This document shows positions 1-7,625 of a stretch of 30,281 nucleotides of DNA, one piece after another. A program made the position numbers and the translations under genes. How positions within the stretch are numbered: the stretch's first letter is position 1; every line of letters starts with the position of its first letter. The stretch is taken from the NCBI GenBank assembly GCA_043810355.1, contig JBDROB010000079.1:1-30281 (forward strand), written 5' to 3'. The notes beneath the pieces were generated by a model. The model saw only the letters and a list, made by a program, of their open reading frames with translations, was not told the origin of the DNA and ran no database searches. Origin of the DNA: JAZDHV01 sp043810355 (GTDB lineage Archaea; Nanobdellota; Nanobdellia; Woesearchaeales; JAGVYU01).

Positions 1-72
1 ACTATCTTTAATAGTGCCAGTTATTGTCTCACTATGCATGTCCAAACCAGCATATACTTGCATTTGTTCCAT
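1..72 (-). CDS. IS110-family transposase, N-terminal fragment cut by the window edge
   Basis: Reading leftwards from an ATG at 72, 24 codons stay open to the window edge. The peptide contains YAGLDMHSETITGTI, which matches the start of IS110-type DEDD transposases (pattern Y-G-D-H-K/S-T-I); the Asp of GLD would be the first catalytic acid of the RuvC-like domain. A strong ribosome site, GGAGGTG, lies just before the ATG (complement of 78-84). Only the N-terminus is visible, so whether the element is intact cannot be judged. IS110 elements use a bridge RNA encoded in a non-coding end; only about 108 bp separate this ATG from the next gene, so a long left end would not fit here. The call rests on a short stretch but the motif is characteristic. 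Confidence 0.68.
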   Translation of the reverse strand, partial: MEQMQVYAGLDMHSETITGTIKDS

Positions 73-149
73 AAAATCACCTCCTTAATCATAAATAAAC
101 ATCCGGATTATAAGAATTCTCATCACTTCACTGGACATTGAGGGATAAG

Positions 150-180
150 ATTTATATATCACAAACCCCTAGACGCCTTT
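150..180 (+). promoter_or_regulatory. Leaderless promoter of the methyltransferase gene
   Basis: A TATA-like box TTTATATA at 151-158 is centred about 26 bp before the ATG at 181, the expected spacing if transcription starts at the start codon. No ribosome site precedes the ATG. On the other strand the same box reads TATATAAA, so it could also serve the leftward transposase transcript. Confidence 0.55.
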
Positions 181-1224
181 ATGGCATCTAAAAATCACAC
201 AGTCATTGAATTATTTGCAGGTGCAGGAGGGCTCGCATTAGGACTGGAAAATGCAGGGCTTAAATCAAGTGCCCTTATAGAGTTAGACAAGGACTGCGTA
301 AATACATTAAAAAAGAACAGACCTAATTGGAATGTTATACATGATGATGTTAGTAATGTTAATTTTATGGGGATGTCAGCAGACATAGTTACTGGTGGAT
401 TTCCATGTCAGGCATTTAGTTATGCAGGAAAAAGACTTGGATTTGAAGATACGAGAGGGACATTATTTTTTGAATTTGCCCGTTGCATCAAGGAAGTCCA
501 GCCCAAAATTTTTGTGGGTGAAAATGTAGAAGGACTCCTAAGACATGACAACGGAAAGACTTTTAAGACAATGGTAAACATATTGAGGGATATGGGGTAT
601 AATATCCAGCATAAAGTACTTAATGCCATAAATTATGGTGTTGCCCAAAAAAGAAAAAGGGTAATTGTGGTAGGTACAAAACCTGGAATAAACTTTAATT
701 TTCCAGCTAAAATTACAGAATCTGTAACATTAAAAGAAGTCCTAAAAGATGTTCCAGAATCTGAAGGGACAAAATATTCAGAGAACAGGAAGAAAATAAT
801 GAAACTGATTCCTGCAGGAGGCTGTTGGATAAACCTCCCAATAAAACTCCAAAAGGAATATATGGGAAAAAGCTTTACAAGTGGGGGAGGAAGAAGAGGA
901 ATGGCAAGAAGAATAAGTTGGAATGAACCCTGCCTCACTTTGACAACATCACCATCTCAAAAACAGACTGAAAGATGCCATCCTGATGTGACAAGACCTT
1001 TTACAGTCAGGGAATATGCAAGAATTCAGTCTTTTCCAGACAAATGGGAATTTGAAGGAGGCATTAGTTCACAGTACAAGCAAATAGGAAATGCAGTGGC
1101 AGTTAAGGTTGCAGAAGCAGTTGGCAGAGAACTCATTAATGCACTTGAAGGTAAATCAGCCTCTAGTGAAATGCAGACTCAAAAAAATCTTGAAGAATTT
1201 TCAAGTCCTGTTCAGGTAGATTGA
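181..1224 (+). CDS. DNA (cytosine-5-)-methyltransferase of a type II restriction-modification system
   Basis: It methylates carbon 5 of cytosine in a specific DNA site, protecting it from the partner endonuclease. Visible C5-MTase motifs in order: motif I FAGAGG (residues 12-17, AdoMet binding), motif IV GGFPCQAFS with the catalytic Cys at about residue 76, motif VI GENVEG (about 113-118), motif VIII QKRKR (about 156-160), a target-recognition region at about 200-280, motif IX around REYARIQSFP, and motif X QIGNAVAVKV near the C-terminus. At 347 residues it is a normal full-length monospecific enzyme. The start is supported by a TATA box 26 bp upstream (leaderless). The 3' end overlaps the convergent endonuclease gene by 62 bp. 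The partner is Eco47II-like, so the site may be GGNCC; that is inference. Its position beside an IS110 fragment suits an acquired defence module. Confidence 0.93.
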   Translation: MASKNHTVIELFAGAGGLALGLENAGLKSSALIELDKDCVNTLKKNRPNWNVIHDDVSNVNFMGMSADIVTGGFPCQAFSYAGKRLGFEDTRGTLFFEFARCIKEVQPKIFVGENVEGLLRHDNGKTFKTMVNILRDMGYNIQHKVLNAINYGVAQKRKRVIVVGTKPGINFNFPAKITESVTLKEVLKDVPESEGTKYSENRKKIMKLIPAGGCWINLPIKLQKEYMGKSFTSGGGRRGMARRISWNEPCLTLTTSPSQKQTERCHPDVTRPFTVREYARIQSFPDKWEFEGGISSQYKQIGNAVAVKVAEAVGRELINALEGKSASSEMQTQKNLEEFSSPVQVD

Positions 1225-1861
1225 CCTTTTTCTTGATAATATCACTAATTACAATAGGTAATGCTTTCCATACTTTTTCCAATCCATCACTATCTCCAGT
1301 AATAAGTTGATAAACCTGTTTACCCCATATTTTACGGACTTTTACATTATCTTCAAATCCCTTAAGTTTCCACATATCTTCACCAGAATCTCCATTAGAA
1401 CTCAGAATGTATGCCCAATATACAATTGAATCAGGATAGGTTTCTAAAACAGCTTCAATTTTTTCTCTTAATTTGTTTTTAGAATCTGCATTGACGGTAT
1501 TTTCCTTATTTTTTAATTCAATAAATATCCCATTGTCATTTTTCTTTAAATCTACTTTTGTTAAGTCTCCAACACCTAAATCTGACCAACCATCAATTTT
1601 TCCAAGAAGCATTTGATGAAATTCCCCAATCCTATTATTTACTGTCTTGTCTACTTGCCTGAAATTTTCTTTTTTAAGCCAGTCCTCATAAGATAATTCT
1701 CCAGTAACCATATCGAAAATTTGTTTAATAGGATCAATCGTATTTTTATGTAGCTTTTTCATATCAATTTCAGAAATATTTTTAGGGTATGCATCACAAA
1801 CCCATTTAACACATTCTAGAAATTCCTCATCACTTACAAAATCAACATATTTGTTTGGCAT
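1163..1861 (-). CDS. Type II restriction endonuclease, Eco47II-like family
   Basis: The 232-residue protein resembles, from memory, the Eco47II/Sau96I-type endonuclease family (GGNCC cutters). Supporting landmarks are IDPIKQIFD in the first quarter, the GEFHQMLLGKIDGW block, and the nuclease core VDLKK...GIFIELKNKENTVN. In the PD-(D/E)xK scheme the likely metal ligands are Asp104, Glu115 and Lys117. The C-terminal half has the family-like VYQLITGDSDGL and ALPIVISDIIK segments. The ATG at 1861 is preceded by a TTTAAAAAG box centred about 26 bp upstream, so a leaderless transcript is likely. It converges on the methyltransferase gene with overlapping coding ends, which tightly links the two genes. 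The exact recognition site cannot be read from sequence. Confidence 0.8.
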   Translation of the reverse strand: MPNKYVDFVSDEEFLECVKWVCDAYPKNISEIDMKKLHKNTIDPIKQIFDMVTGELSYEDWLKKENFRQVDKTVNNRIGEFHQMLLGKIDGWSDLGVGDLTKVDLKKNDNGIFIELKNKENTVNADSKNKLREKIEAVLETYPDSIVYWAYILSSNGDSGEDMWKLKGFEDNVKVRKIWGKQVYQLITGDSDGLEKVWKALPIVISDIIKKKVNLPEQDLKILQDFFESAFH

Positions 1862-1896
1862 ATATATGAAGAATGCCTCAACTTTTTAAACTTTAC

Positions 1897-2208
1897 TCAA
1901 TATTTTGTACTCAATATTTTCTTGACCTTTTTTTCAACGGCCTTGTCAATGTCCTTGTTGATTTCATGTTCCCATATCCTTATCACTTTCTATCCCATTC
2001 TCTATACCTATATTTTACCGCCAACAGAACCCGCACATTCAATCTTTTTGCAACATCAACCATTCTATCTAGCAGCCTATTAATTCTTACATAAGTAGAA
2101 TTTTGATTCTTTTGTTGCCTTTATTTCAACTAAAAAGAATGTCTTGGTATGGAATGACAAAGTTTTTATTTTTTCAAAATCATAGTCATAGTTTATAAGT
2201 AAAATCAA
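1897..2208 (-). pseudogene. Frameshifted nuclease remnant (Hjc-like core and Vsr/DUF559-like tail)
   Basis: This stretch upstream of the endonuclease holds three overlapping minus-strand pieces in different frames. Piece A (2208-2080) contains TKTFFLVEIKATKESKFY, a PD-(D/E)xK-type ExK core. Piece B (2093-1983) continues with DRMVDVAKRLNVRVLLAVKY, in the order and spacing expected of an archaeal Holliday junction resolvase after the K-x-T-K motif. Piece C (1989-1897) reads KVIRIWEHEINKDIDKAVEK, like the C-terminus of Vsr/DUF559 nucleases. No ATG starts piece A. The simplest reading is one or two decayed nuclease genes; a Vsr-like relic would fit beside a C5 methyltransferase. A programmed frameshift or assembly errors are alternatives. 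The rest of 1862-2270 shows only promoter-like AT-rich sequence. Confidence 0.5.
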
Positions 2209-2270
2209 GTGATTTAATGATTCACAGATAATTATTTAAATACATACCTTTCCCCTATATTTGATAAAAA

Positions 2271-3707
2271 ATGAAAGTGATGCTGATTAAAGCGCCATAT
2301 ATGGATATCTACAAGAAAGTTAAATCTTTAGTTTCCCAGAATTATCCATTAGGCATTGGATATATTGCTAGCTTCTTAAGGCAGGCAGGACATGAGATAA
2401 TATTCATAGATCCTGAGATCATGGACATGACTTATGATGACATAGCAAAAAAAATACAGGAAACAAGACCTGGTTTAGTTTGTATAACTTCTATGACTTC
2501 TAATCTTCATTCTGCTGTTAAATTAGCTCAGATTGCAAAAGAGAACAGCAATATAATAACTGTTTTAGGGGGGATTCATGCATCTTCTCTTCCATATGAG
2601 ACAATGAAGCAATACAAAGAATTTGACATTTTGGTGATAAGGGAAGGAGAAATCACTATGAAAGAATTATGTTCTGCAATTGAGAAAGGAGAGAATTTTA
2701 ATGATGTCAAAGGCATTATGTTTAGGGAGGGTGATAATATAATAAATACAGAACCTCGGCCTTTGATAGATGACATAGACAGTCTGCCTTTCCCTGCCCG
2801 TGACTTGGTTGATTTAGGCAAATATGAGCCTCCTGAATATCTAAAGACTAATAAAAAAAGTGCTACAGTCAGGACAAGCAGAGGATGCCCCAATCAATGC
2901 ACTTTTTGCGCTGCACATCTTTCAATGGGCTATAAGTTTAGGCCTAATAGCCCTGATTATGTCATAAGGGAGATCAAGCATTTGAAGGAAAAATATGGTG
3001 TTGAATACATTATCTTCTATGATGATACTTTCACTATCAACAGACAGAGGGTTGTTGATATCTGTAATAGGCTTATAGGTGAAAAATTAAATATTGAATT
3101 TTTTTGTTTGGCAAGGGTTAACACAATTGATGAGGATCTTGTCAGATTGATGAAAAAAGCTGGATTAAGAGCTTTTAGTTTTGGTGTTGAAAGTGGAAAC
3201 CAGCAGATTCTTAACAACATAAAGAAAGGTACAACATTGGAGCAGATAAGGACTGCATTCAAGATAGTGAGAAAAGTGGGAGGCATAAGGATTTTCTCTT
3301 CATTTATGATGGGTTTGCCTGGTGAGACAAAAGAGACTATTAATGACACAATAAATCTTGCTGTTGAACTCAACCCAGACAAGGCTTTTTTCTTTATCTT
3401 GACGCCTTTCCCAGGTTCTGAGATTTATAACGAGTATAATGGCAAATTGTTTAATGTTTCTGGTGATTGGAAAGATTACAAATATGTTTTGACTGACGGC
3501 ACTCTGGCATTGGATTCAAATGTATTTACTAAAGATGAGCTTAAGAATTATTTGGTGATGGCAAACAAGAAGTTTTATACAAGGCCAAGCTACATATTAG
3601 GTCAAATATTCAAGATAAGGACTTATGATGAGTTTCTTGCTCATGTTAAGGGTGCAACTGCATTGTTTAAGCAGATGATGATTGTTAAAAAGGATAATAA
3701 ATCATGA
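2271..3707 (+). CDS. B12-binding radical SAM protein
   Basis: A 478-residue enzyme with the two-domain layout of cobalamin-dependent radical SAM proteins. Residues about 1-150 form a B12-binding Rossmann-like domain (PLGIGYIASFLRQAGH near the start, then VLGGIHASSLP and VIREGEITM). Residues about 190-400 form the radical SAM barrel, with the 4Fe-4S triad C206-x3-C210-x2-C213 in SRGCPNQCTFC, the YDDTF strand, and FSFGVESG. Family members are methyltransferases, cyclases or ring-contracting enzymes (BchE, hopanoid or antibiotic methylases); the substrate cannot be read here. The gene stands alone between the restriction locus and the filament operon. An ATTTAAATAC box lies about 33 bp before the ATG, giving at most a very short leader. 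Confidence 0.88.
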   Translation: MKVMLIKAPYMDIYKKVKSLVSQNYPLGIGYIASFLRQAGHEIIFIDPEIMDMTYDDIAKKIQETRPGLVCITSMTSNLHSAVKLAQIAKENSNIITVLGGIHASSLPYETMKQYKEFDILVIREGEITMKELCSAIEKGENFNDVKGIMFREGDNIINTEPRPLIDDIDSLPFPARDLVDLGKYEPPEYLKTNKKSATVRTSRGCPNQCTFCAAHLSMGYKFRPNSPDYVIREIKHLKEKYGVEYIIFYDDTFTINRQRVVDICNRLIGEKLNIEFFCLARVNTIDEDLVRLMKKAGLRAFSFGVESGNQQILNNIKKGTTLEQIRTAFKIVRKVGGIRIFSSFMMGLPGETKETINDTINLAVELNPDKAFFFILTPFPGSEIYNEYNGKLFNVSGDWKDYKYVLTDGTLALDSNVFTKDELKNYLVMANKKFYTRPSYILGQIFKIRTYDEFLAHVKGATALFKQMMIVKKDNKS

Positions 3708-3794
3708 TTTAAGTTTTTTCTATTTACTATTTTTTTATAAACTATAGTTATATCAATAGCTAACTTTCTATTTTCACCATTATTGAATTAAAAC

Positions 3795-3847
3795 ATACTT
3801 TTAAAAGTATATATTATAATATTTCTATCAGATAGTTAAAAGTATAT
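3795..3847 (+). promoter_or_regulatory. Palindrome and direct repeat upstream of the filament operon
   Basis: A perfect 16-bp palindrome ATACTTTTAAAAGTAT (3795-3810) contains a TATA-like TTTTAAAA. The 12-mer TTAAAAGTATAT occurs at 3801-3812 and again at 3836-3847, 35 bp apart, the second copy ending 20 bp before the GTG start. The arrangement suggests a promoter with dimeric operator sites. In an AT-rich genome some of this may be chance. Confidence 0.4.
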
Positions 3848-3867
3848 CCTTTATTTGGGGAGATTGT

Positions 3868-5238
3868 GTGGGTAATAAAAAAAAGTCAATAAAATTAGAA
3901 AGAAGCAATAAACATGTTTTAAAGAATCAACCTAATTTGAAATCTACAAATAAAAAGAAACCGGGTTTTTTCTCAAATTTACTGATAAACAGGGCAAAGA
4001 GGAAAAAAGAGAAAGAATTGGAAAAACAGAAAAAAGTGATTGAAAAAGAGAAGAGAAGAAATGAAAAGAGGATATTAAAAGAAGAAAGGAAGCGACAGAT
4101 TAAAAAGGAAAAGTTACAGAAGAATGGAGATAAAGAAATAAAGATCAATAATAATATTTCTATAAGGAGCAAGGACATTAAGAAAAAGGATGGAATAAGA
4201 TTTAAATTCAAAGAGGGGAAAAAAGGCTTGGGAAAAAAGGAAGGTCAAAAGATAACCAGATCTCATATTGATTTTTTCCTGATTGTTGAGATAATCCTAG
4301 GTCTTTTTTTATTGGTTATTGGTAACTTTTTAAAGAATTATATAATTATTATTTTGGCTGGACTTATCATCATCATATCATATTTGATCCATCGGGTCAA
4401 GGTTAAATTAAATAAAAAGAAAGTAAAAACCTTGAATATCCAGCCACAGAAAAAGTTTATGATCAATAAAGGAAAACCACAAAAAGAAAAACTATTAAAA
4501 GGAAATTCTGTAACAGATAAAAATAAGGATGTTCTTATTAAACAAAAAAAATCAAGATTATTGACTTTTATCTTTATTTTGATATTTCTTGTTGGAGTAG
4601 GATTATTAGTGGTTGGAATATCTTATTACAATATACCTACTATCATCCTTGCTTTAATCCTGATATTATTGGCTATAATCACATATAAATTGAAAAATCC
4701 AAGGATTAAGAGGTCTGAACTGATGAAAAAGTACACAAGATCAGAAGAGGTTCTGGTCAAGCAGCTTAATAATATTATTAAGAAGGAATCAGATATCAGT
4801 AAGGAAAAAGATAAGCTTGATCAGGATATTGAACATATTATTGATAGGGCTAAGGAGATTGAGAAGAAAGAGATTGAATTGAAATTGATCTCAAAATCAA
4901 AAGATTCACCAAAAAAGATTGATTTAAAAGAAGTTGAAAGATTGAGAAAGCCTCTTGAAAATAATCTAAGTAAGAGATCGCTGAAATTATCAAATTTAGA
5001 GACAGATCTTGATGCTTTTTATTCTTTGGTCAATAGGAAAGGAAGTGTCAAGCTTTCTGAGTTTGTCACTTATTTTAAGGTTGATATAAAACTTATTGAG
5101 AATTGGGGAAAGATTTTAGAGGCAAGAAATCTTATAAAATTGCATTATCCTGCATTTGGTGAGCTTCAGTTCAGAAGAGTTGAAGAAGAGAAAGATCAAG
5201 AAAATAAACAAGGGAAGGATCATGAGAAAAGTACTTGA
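3868..5238 (+). CDS. Basic membrane/coiled-coil protein with C-terminal winged-helix-like domain, filament operon
   Basis: No named family is recognised. The 456-residue protein starts at GTG 3868, with GGGGAG just upstream. Residues 1 to about 130 are extremely Lys/Arg/Glu-rich. Two pairs of membrane segments follow (about 133-175 and 228-273); both contain a similar L-V-I/V-G-x-n-I-I-L pattern, so the membrane module looks internally duplicated. After a Lys/Glu coiled coil (about 290-375), the last 80 residues include KLSEFVTYFKVDIKLIENWG and LIKLHYPAFGELQF, resembling a winged-helix fold. Its end overlaps the ATPase gene by 17 nt, so the two are probably translated together. A role as cytoplasmic/membrane scaffold or regulator of the ATPase is inference. 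Confidence 0.75.
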   Translation: MGNKKKSIKLERSNKHVLKNQPNLKSTNKKKPGFFSNLLINRAKRKKEKELEKQKKVIEKEKRRNEKRILKEERKRQIKKEKLQKNGDKEIKINNNISIRSKDIKKKDGIRFKFKEGKKGLGKKEGQKITRSHIDFFLIVEIILGLFLLVIGNFLKNYIIIILAGLIIIISYLIHRVKVKLNKKKVKTLNIQPQKKFMINKGKPQKEKLLKGNSVTDKNKDVLIKQKKSRLLTFIFILIFLVGVGLLVVGISYYNIPTIILALILILLAIITYKLKNPRIKRSELMKKYTRSEEVLVKQLNNIIKKESDISKEKDKLDQDIEHIIDRAKEIEKKEIELKLISKSKDSPKKIDLKEVERLRKPLENNLSKRSLKLSNLETDLDAFYSLVNRKGSVKLSEFVTYFKVDIKLIENWGKILEARNLIKLHYPAFGELQFRRVEEEKDQENKQGKDHEKST

Positions 5239-6730
5239 GTCATATAATTTAAAAGTGGGAAAGATTCAAGTCCTGGTTAATATTGTAGGTGGACCTGGAT
5301 TATCATCTATGTATGAGTTGAGTCTTTTAAATCTTCAGACACCTACACGGGTTTTTCTTGATGAGATAAAGCATGAGCTTGTTACAGAAGTGACAATTAG
5401 CGCTGGAGAGATTCTTGATCCAAAGATTGTCACAAAGTTGAGGGAAAGGTTTTCTAGTAAGGCTGAAAAATTGCTTCGGGAGAAATTGCCTCACACTAAT
5501 GAGAAGATGATCAATTATATGGTTGAAATATTGATGAATGAGATGCTTGGTTTGGGGGATATTGAGTTTCTTCTTAATGATGGTAATCTTGAAGAGATTA
5601 TTATTAATTCAGCTTTAGAGCCATTAAGGGTTTATCATAAGAAATATGGCTGGCTCTTGACAAATATCACTGTTGACACTGAAGCTAAGATTCAGAATTA
5701 TTCCAACATAATTGCTAGAAGGGTTGGTCGGCAGATTTCGACATTGACCCCTCTTTTAGATGCACATTTGGTTACTGGTGACAGGGCTAATGCAGTTCTA
5801 TATCCTATCTCAAATAAGGGAAATACTATCACTATCAGAAAATTTGCCCGTGATCCATGGACTGTGACAGATTTTATCTCAAACAATACTTGTAATTCTG
5901 GTATTTTTTCAATAATCTGGCTTGCAATGCAGTATGAGATGAATCTTCTTATTTCAGGTGGGACAGGTTCAGGAAAGACATCTATGTTAGGTGTCTGCAT
6001 GCCATTTATCCCTCCAAATCATAGGATTCTTTCTATTGAGGACACAAGAGAGCTGCAGTTGCCAAAATTCTTATATTGGTGTCCTTTGACGACAAGACAG
6101 CCAAATCCTGAAGGAAAAGGAGAAGTCACAATGCTTGATCTTTTGATTAATGCATTAAGGATGAGGCCTGATAGGATTATTCTTGGAGAGATCAGGAAAG
6201 CTCAAGATGCTGAAGTTCTTTTTGAGGCAATGCATACAGGCCATTCAGTCTATGCTACAGTTCACGCAGATTCAATAGCAGAGACAATTCAGAGATTGGT
6301 TAATCCTCCTATTTCAGTCCCAGCTAATCTATTGGGTGCAGTGCACCTTAATGTTGTGATGTTTAGGGACAGGCGGCATGGTCTAAGAAGGGCTTATCAG
6401 GTTGGTGAGTTTGTTCCTTCAGAAGAGGAGGGAAACTCTGTTGTAAAGCCAAATATTTTGTATAGGTGGAAGCCTTCAAATGATACTCTGGTTGCTCATT
6501 CTGAATCACTTCGTTTGTTTGAGCAATTGTCCAGGCATACTGGTATGAGCCAGCAGGAGATAAACAAGGATATCATGAATAAGAAGAATATTCTAGATTG
6601 GCTTGTCAAGAACAAGATCAGGTCATTGAATGATGTAGGAAATGTTATGAATAAGTTTTATATTGATTCTGAAGATATCATAAATAAGGTCAATAAGAAA
6701 TTTTCATTAAAAAAAATAATGGGATCGTAA
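5222..6730 (+). CDS. Type II/IV secretion (archaeal pilus/archaellum-like) ATPase
   Basis: A GspE/VirB11/ArlI-superfamily hexameric ATPase that powers assembly or secretion by type IV filament machines at the cytoplasmic membrane. From the chosen ATG (5222) it is 502 residues. Motifs: Walker A GGTGSGKTS with Lys252, Asp-box ILSIEDTRELQLP, Walker B region RPDRIILGEIRKAQDAE, and His-box HTGHSVYATVHADS. The N-terminal 200 residues contain the usual archaeal linker/N2 domain. An upstream in-frame start at 5156 would overlap the previous gene by 83 nt; ATG 5222 with GGAAGG a few bases before it is more plausible and fits the length of archaeal homologues. The two platform proteins follow immediately. 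No prepilin peptidase is nearby. Confidence 0.94.
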   Translation: MRKVLESYNLKVGKIQVLVNIVGGPGLSSMYELSLLNLQTPTRVFLDEIKHELVTEVTISAGEILDPKIVTKLRERFSSKAEKLLREKLPHTNEKMINYMVEILMNEMLGLGDIEFLLNDGNLEEIIINSALEPLRVYHKKYGWLLTNITVDTEAKIQNYSNIIARRVGRQISTLTPLLDAHLVTGDRANAVLYPISNKGNTITIRKFARDPWTVTDFISNNTCNSGIFSIIWLAMQYEMNLLISGGTGSGKTSMLGVCMPFIPPNHRILSIEDTRELQLPKFLYWCPLTTRQPNPEGKGEVTMLDLLINALRMRPDRIILGEIRKAQDAEVLFEAMHTGHSVYATVHADSIAETIQRLVNPPISVPANLLGAVHLNVVMFRDRRHGLRRAYQVGEFVPSEEEGNSVVKPNILYRWKPSNDTLVAHSESLRLFEQLSRHTGMSQQEINKDIMNKKNILDWLVKNKIRSLNDVGNVMNKFYIDSEDIINKVNKKFSLKKIMGS

Positions 6731-6731
6731 A

Positions 6732-7616
6732 ATGTCTGTAAAAATCCCCTTTTCTTTTTTGCCGCCAAGGGTGTTGGAACGATTATCTAGATCTTTCAGG
6801 GGATTGTCTGAGGTTATTGATCCTTTTTTCCCTTTTTTAGAGATGCATCTTTATCAGGCAGAGTATAAGGTTAACAAGAGGGAATATCTTTCAATGTGCC
6901 TTGCTGCAACCACTTTTTTCTTTATCTTTTTTTCAATTTTCTCAGCAATTGTACTGTCAAAATTTGATAAGACCCTTTTTGGTCCTGCTGTTATTTTTTT
7001 CTTTTCATTTTTCATTTTTTTCCAGCAGATAATGTATCCTAAACTGTCTGCTTTTAAGAGGATTAAGAATATTGATAAGAATCTCCTTCCAGCGCTAAGG
7101 ACTATTCTTATCCAAGTCAATTCTGGTATCCCTCTTTTCAATGTTTTGGTTGGAATATCAAGTGAGGATTATGGTGAGATCTCAGTTGAGTTTAAGAAGG
7201 TTGTAAAGGAGATTAATACTGGCACTCCTGAGGTTGAGGCTCTTGAGGTTGTATCATCTCAAAACCCTTCACTCTATTTTAGGAGGGCGCTTTGGCAATT
7301 GGTTAATGGTATTAAATCAGGATCCAGTGTTGAAATTGTCATAAGAGAGGTTATTAGTGCTCTCTCCCAAGAGCAGTTGATTGAGATTGAGAATTATGGA
7401 TCGACATTGAATCCTTTGGCTATGTTTTATATGTTGGTTGCGATCATTTTGCCTGCTCTTGGTATGACTCTGATGATTGTAGTTGCTTCTTTTATGAATA
7501 TCTCAGAGACTGGAGTCAAGATGATGTTCTGGGGTCTTTATTCAATTGTTGTTTTTGCTCAGATTATGTTCCTTGGATTGATTAGGTCAAAGCGTCCTAA
7601 TCTGCTTGGTGTTTAA
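6732..7616 (+). CDS. Type II secretion F-domain (TadC-like) membrane platform protein, first copy
   Basis: A 294-residue T2SF-family membrane protein starting 1 nt after the ATPase stop codon. Two N-terminal membrane segments (about residues 54-77 and 83-103) precede a cytoplasmic helical T2SF domain (about 120-225), which contains LPALRTILIQVNSGIPLFNV and LWQLVNGIKSGSSVE. Two C-terminal membrane segments (about 230-260 and 264-287) complete it. In type IV filament machines this subunit is the rotor/platform on which pilins are added, and it contacts the ATPase. Archaeal systems often use two such genes, as here. The close spacing shows a single operon. Confidence 0.88.
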   Translation: MSVKIPFSFLPPRVLERLSRSFRGLSEVIDPFFPFLEMHLYQAEYKVNKREYLSMCLAATTFFFIFFSIFSAIVLSKFDKTLFGPAVIFFFSFFIFFQQIMYPKLSAFKRIKNIDKNLLPALRTILIQVNSGIPLFNVLVGISSEDYGEISVEFKKVVKEINTGTPEVEALEVVSSQNPSLYFRRALWQLVNGIKSGSSVEIVIREVISALSQEQLIEIENYGSTLNPLAMFYMLVAIILPALGMTLMIVVASFMNISETGVKMMFWGLYSIVVFAQIMFLGLIRSKRPNLLGV

Positions 7617-7625
7617 GGTGAAATC

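Noticed and set aside
1873..2094. 73-codon plus-strand frame after the endonuclease
   Set aside because: Low-complexity Leu/Phe/Ser product; the minus strand of the same stretch carries recognisable nuclease motifs.
5156..5221. Longer N-terminus for the secretion ATPase
   Set aside because: It would overlap the preceding gene by 83 nt with a basic low-complexity leader; ATG 5222 fits homologue length and has a ribosome site.
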